Below, in pieces: positions 6,501 through 8,097 of a stretch of 8,097 bases of DNA. The notes beneath the pieces were generated by a model. That model saw nothing but the letters and a program-made list of their open reading frames with translations, was not told where the DNA came from and searched no databases. Numbering within the stretch: the stretch's first letter is position 1; the number at the start of each line of letters is the position of its first letter. The position numbers and the translations under genes are program-made. The DNA comes from Rhodobacter sp. (lineage in GTDB: Bacteria > Pseudomonadota > Alphaproteobacteria > Rhodobacterales > Rhodobacteraceae). The stretch is taken from assembly GCA_013824055.1 (NCBI GenBank), contig PNNE01000201.1, positions 1 through 8,097 on the forward strand, written 5' to 3'.

Positions 6501-6583
6501 ACCCTGTCCAATCACAAACCCGAAGGCGCGCCTGCGCGGCCCCACTGTGTCAGTCTTGGCAACAGTCCTGCCGCGCAGCGATG

Positions 6584-6644
6584 CAACCGCACAACAGTCG
6601 GCAATTTTCGGTGGCGTTCAGCAAAAATTTGCCGATTGCGGTTG
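6584..6644. repeat. Imperfect inverted repeat / long hairpin in the divergent region
   Basis: CAACCGCA (6584-6591) pairs with TGCGGTTG (6637-6644), TCGGCAA (6598-6604) with TTGCCGA (6629-6635), and TTTT (6605-6608) with AAAA (6624-6627). There is a 6-base versus 1-base internal loop and one bulged T. It lies roughly midway between the two divergent genes. It could be a regulator site, an RNA hairpin in the DUF882 leader if transcription starts upstream, or a remnant of a small repeat element. Confidence 0.65.
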
Positions 6645-6672
6645 TGCTGTCCCGGACGCAGCCAATCGGTGC

Positions 6673-6701
6673 TTGGGCTTCGATTCTACTTGTGCAATAA
6701 C
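6673..6701 (+). promoter_or_regulatory. Possible promoter of the DUF882 gene
   Basis: TTGGGC (6673-6678), 17 bases, AATAAC (6696-6701). The -10 box matches 4 of 6 and the -35 box 3 of 6. The predicted start near 6708 would leave a leader of about 70 bases before the ATG at 6779. Confidence 0.3.
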
Positions 6702-6778
6702 AACGCTGCACTTGGGGAAGAAGTTGCAAGAACAGCTGCGAAACGGCAGTCGAAGACAGCACGGGGACAGACGTTAGA

Positions 6779-7348
6779 ATGACGGACAACAAGCTTATCG
6801 GCGTCTCTCGGCGCGGCCTTCTTGGTGCTTTCGTGGCGACGACCCTGGTGGCGGCCCCGACCTACACCAACGCGTTCGGGATCCTCAGGGGCGCAGGCGA
6901 CATCCGCCGCATCCGCATGTATTCGGGCCGCACCGGCGAAAGCATGGACACGATCTACTGGATCGAAGGCGAATACATCCCGGAAGTCATGAAGGAAATC
7001 AACCACTTCATGCGCGACTGGCGGTCGGACGACAGCGCCAGCATGGATATGCGCACGATCGACATCATGGCCGCCGCGCACCGCCTGATGGATGTGTCCG
7101 AACCCTACATGCTGCTTTCGGGCTACCGCTCCGCCAGAACCAACGCCATGCTCCGGTCCCGGTCGGGCGGCGTTGCAAGGAACTCGCTGCACATGAAGGG
7201 TCAGGCGGCTGACCTGCGGCTGCAATCGCGGTCGGTCGGGCAGATGGCCAGGGCGGCTGCGGCCTGCGCCTCGGGCGGCGTCGGCAAGTATTCGCGCTCG
7301 AACTTCGTGCACATGGATTGCGGCCCGGTCCGCACCTGGGGCGGCTGA
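6779..7348 (+). CDS. Tat-exported DUF882 / M15-type peptidase, MepK (YcbK)-like
   Basis: Predicted periplasmic zinc peptidase of 189 residues. The N-terminus has a twin-arginine signal, VSRRGLLGAF (Arg11-Arg12), an Ala-rich core and likely cleavage after TNA at residue 32. The catalytic domain (about 40-187) shows the M15-like pattern: SGYRSARTNAML (114-125), His138 and Asp145 in SLHMKGQAADLRL, and His178 in NFVHMD, giving a zinc site of two His and one Asp. E. coli MepK of this family cuts 3-3 crosslinks in peptidoglycan, and its gene is adjacent to the L,D-transpeptidase gene ycbB there. Here the homologues are divergent neighbours, which supports the same make-and-cut partnership. The start at 6779 is followed at once by the Tat signal; GGGGA 11 bases upstream is a somewhat distant ribosome site. 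A strong terminator follows the stop. Confidence 0.88.
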   Translation: MTDNKLIGVSRRGLLGAFVATTLVAAPTYTNAFGILRGAGDIRRIRMYSGRTGESMDTIYWIEGEYIPEVMKEINHFMRDWRSDDSASMDMRTIDIMAAAHRLMDVSEPYMLLSGYRSARTNAMLRSRSGGVARNSLHMKGQAADLRLQSRSVGQMARAAAACASGGVGKYSRSNFVHMDCGPVRTWGG

Positions 7349-7367
7349 CCCGCCTGACCCCGCTGAC

Positions 7368-7392
7368 AAAGGGCGCCTTCGGGCGCCTTTTT
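7368..7392 (+). terminator. Strong intrinsic terminator with TTCG tetraloop
   Basis: GGCGCC (7372-7377), TTCG loop, GGCGCC (7382-7387), extended by a G-T pair and AAA (7368-7370) against TTT, then T tract to 7392. It lies 19 bases past the DUF882 stop. On the minus strand the hairpin is followed by CCTTT, so it may also weakly stop rlmE transcription coming from the right. Confidence 0.85.
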
Positions 7393-7451
7393 CGTTTGCC
7401 GTTCAGGCCGCTGCCGTCCGCCGTGTCACGCCAGGCCGAGATCGGTGGCCG

Positions 7452-8097
7452 TCACCCCAGAGGACCCGCCTCGGGATCGCCCTGGCCTTCCCCGCCCTCG
7501 ACCTGACGGCCACGGAACCCCATCGCCACCACGAACTTCTCGGAACTGTCGGCCCGGCTGGCCGGCGGCTTCACATTCGCCACCTTCTTGAAGTTCTTCT
7601 TGAGCAGGGTCTGCATCTGCTGCTCGGCCCCGCCCGCCAGCACCTTGGCGACAAAGGTCCCGTCATCCTCCAGCACGTCGAAGGCGAAGGCCAGCGCCGC
7701 CTCGACCAGGGCCACGATGCGCAAATGGTCGGTCGCCTTGTGCCCGCTGGCTGCCGCCGCCATGTCCGACATCACCACATCGGCGCGACCGCCCAGCCAG
7801 CCCTTCACCTTTTCGTCCGCATCATCGGCCAGAAAGTCCAACTGGTGGATTTCCGCGCCCGAGATCGCTTCGACCTCTTGCAGGTCGATGCCCAGCACCG
7901 AGCCGACGGGCTTCTTCGGGTTCTGTCCCAGCGCGTTGACCCGCAACGCCGCCACCTGGCACCAGCCCCCCGGAGCGCAGCCCAGGTCGACGACCCGCGC
8001 CCCCGGCTTCAGGAACCCGTACTTGTCGTCCAGCTCCAGGATCTTGTAGGCCGCCCGGCCCCGATAGCCCTCTTTCCGGGCGCGGATCACGTAAGGA
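7452..8097 (-). CDS. rlmE: 23S rRNA 2'-O-ribose methyltransferase RlmE, partial (5' end outside window)
   Basis: SAM-dependent methyltransferase (FtsJ/RrmJ) that methylates the 2'-OH of U2552 in the 23S rRNA A-loop, a late step of large-subunit assembly. The visible part begins in the frame PYVIRARKEGYRGRAAYK, the middle of the family's N-terminal region. The GTG at 8090 is therefore an internal valine and the true start is beyond the window, perhaps a few dozen codons away. Counting from Pro at 8096, the catalytic K-D-K-E tetrad is complete: Lys18 in RAAYK, Asp111 in VVMSDM, Lys151 in TFVAKV and Glu186 in SSEKFVV. The SAM loop is VVDLGCAPGGWCQ. A Gly/Glu-rich tail of about 16 residues follows the domain and is not part of the core fold. 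The gene converges on the DUF882 gene, and the 100-base gap between them holds the terminator. Confidence 0.95.
   Translation of the reverse strand, partial: PYVIRARKEGYRGRAAYKILELDDKYGFLKPGARVVDLGCAPGGWCQVAALRVNALGQNPKKPVGSVLGIDLQEVEAISGAEIHQLDFLADDADEKVKGWLGGRADVVMSDMAAAASGHKATDHLRIVALVEAALAFAFDVLEDDGTFVAKVLAGGAEQQMQTLLKKNFKKVANVKPPASRADSSEKFVVAMGFRGRQVEGGEGQGDPEAGPLG

Larger units (their letters stand above)
6444..6778. other. Divergent intergenic control region
   Basis: 335 bases between the transpeptidase and the DUF882 gene, visibly less GC-rich than the flanking genes. It holds a possible promoter in each direction, a large imperfect inverted repeat (6584-6644) and a small inverted repeat GTGCA (6692-6696) / TGCAC (6707-6711). 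No convincing protein gene is seen. An 80-codon minus-strand open frame (6792-6550) has no family resemblance and overlaps the DUF882 start. Confidence 0.6.

Noticed and set aside
6550..6792. 80-codon minus-strand open frame in the divergent region
   Set aside because: No family resemblance, no clear ribosome site, overlaps the DUF882 start and runs across the inverted repeat.

Overview
The window is GC-rich with tightly packed genes. Its gene set and protein style (IalB-family protein, Tat-exported DUF882 protein, LpxD, RlmE) point to an alphaproteobacterium, most likely Rhodobacteraceae (Rhodobacter/Paracoccus-like). This placement rests on recognising families, not on a database search.

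Left to right: (1) 1-1040, minus strand, the first two thirds of a YjgR/DUF853 HerA-like ATPase whose 3' end lies outside the window. (2) 1041-1497, an intergenic region of about 460 bases with two plus-strand intrinsic terminators (1197-1225 and 1334-1356), a good sigma70-type promoter between them (1251-1279), and an 18-bp near-perfect inverted repeat (1182-1199 / 1295-1313). I read it as two candidate small RNAs able to pair with each other. (3) 1498-2205, plus strand, a secreted IalB-family protein, closed by a hairpin at 2227-2248. (4) 6443 down to 2257, minus strand, a compact envelope operon: YcbB-like L,D-transpeptidase, LpxD, a dedicated acyl carrier protein and a FabF-family ketoacyl-ACP synthase. 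The last three are joined by touching or overlapping start and stop codons. The first and last genes of the operon each carry one frameshift. (5) 6444-6778, a divergent control region with possible promoters and a large imperfect inverted repeat. (6) 6779-7348, plus strand, a Tat-exported DUF882/M15-type peptidase resembling MepK (YcbK), followed by a strong terminator. (7) 7452-8097, minus strand, RlmE, the 23S rRNA 2'-O-ribose methyltransferase, with its 5' end outside the window.

The middle of the window is an envelope-building locus. The L,D-transpeptidase would make 3-3 peptidoglycan crosslinks and the divergent DUF882 protein belongs to the family that cuts them. LpxD with its own ACP and ketoacyl synthase would set the amide-linked acyl chains of lipid A. 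The most notable hypothesis is that this ACP and synthase supply the unusual amide-linked 3-oxo fatty acid known from Rhodobacter lipid A. The most unexplained DNA signal is the terminator/promoter/terminator region with the paired inverted repeat at 1182-1356. The two frameshifts are either sequencing errors or recent gene losses.
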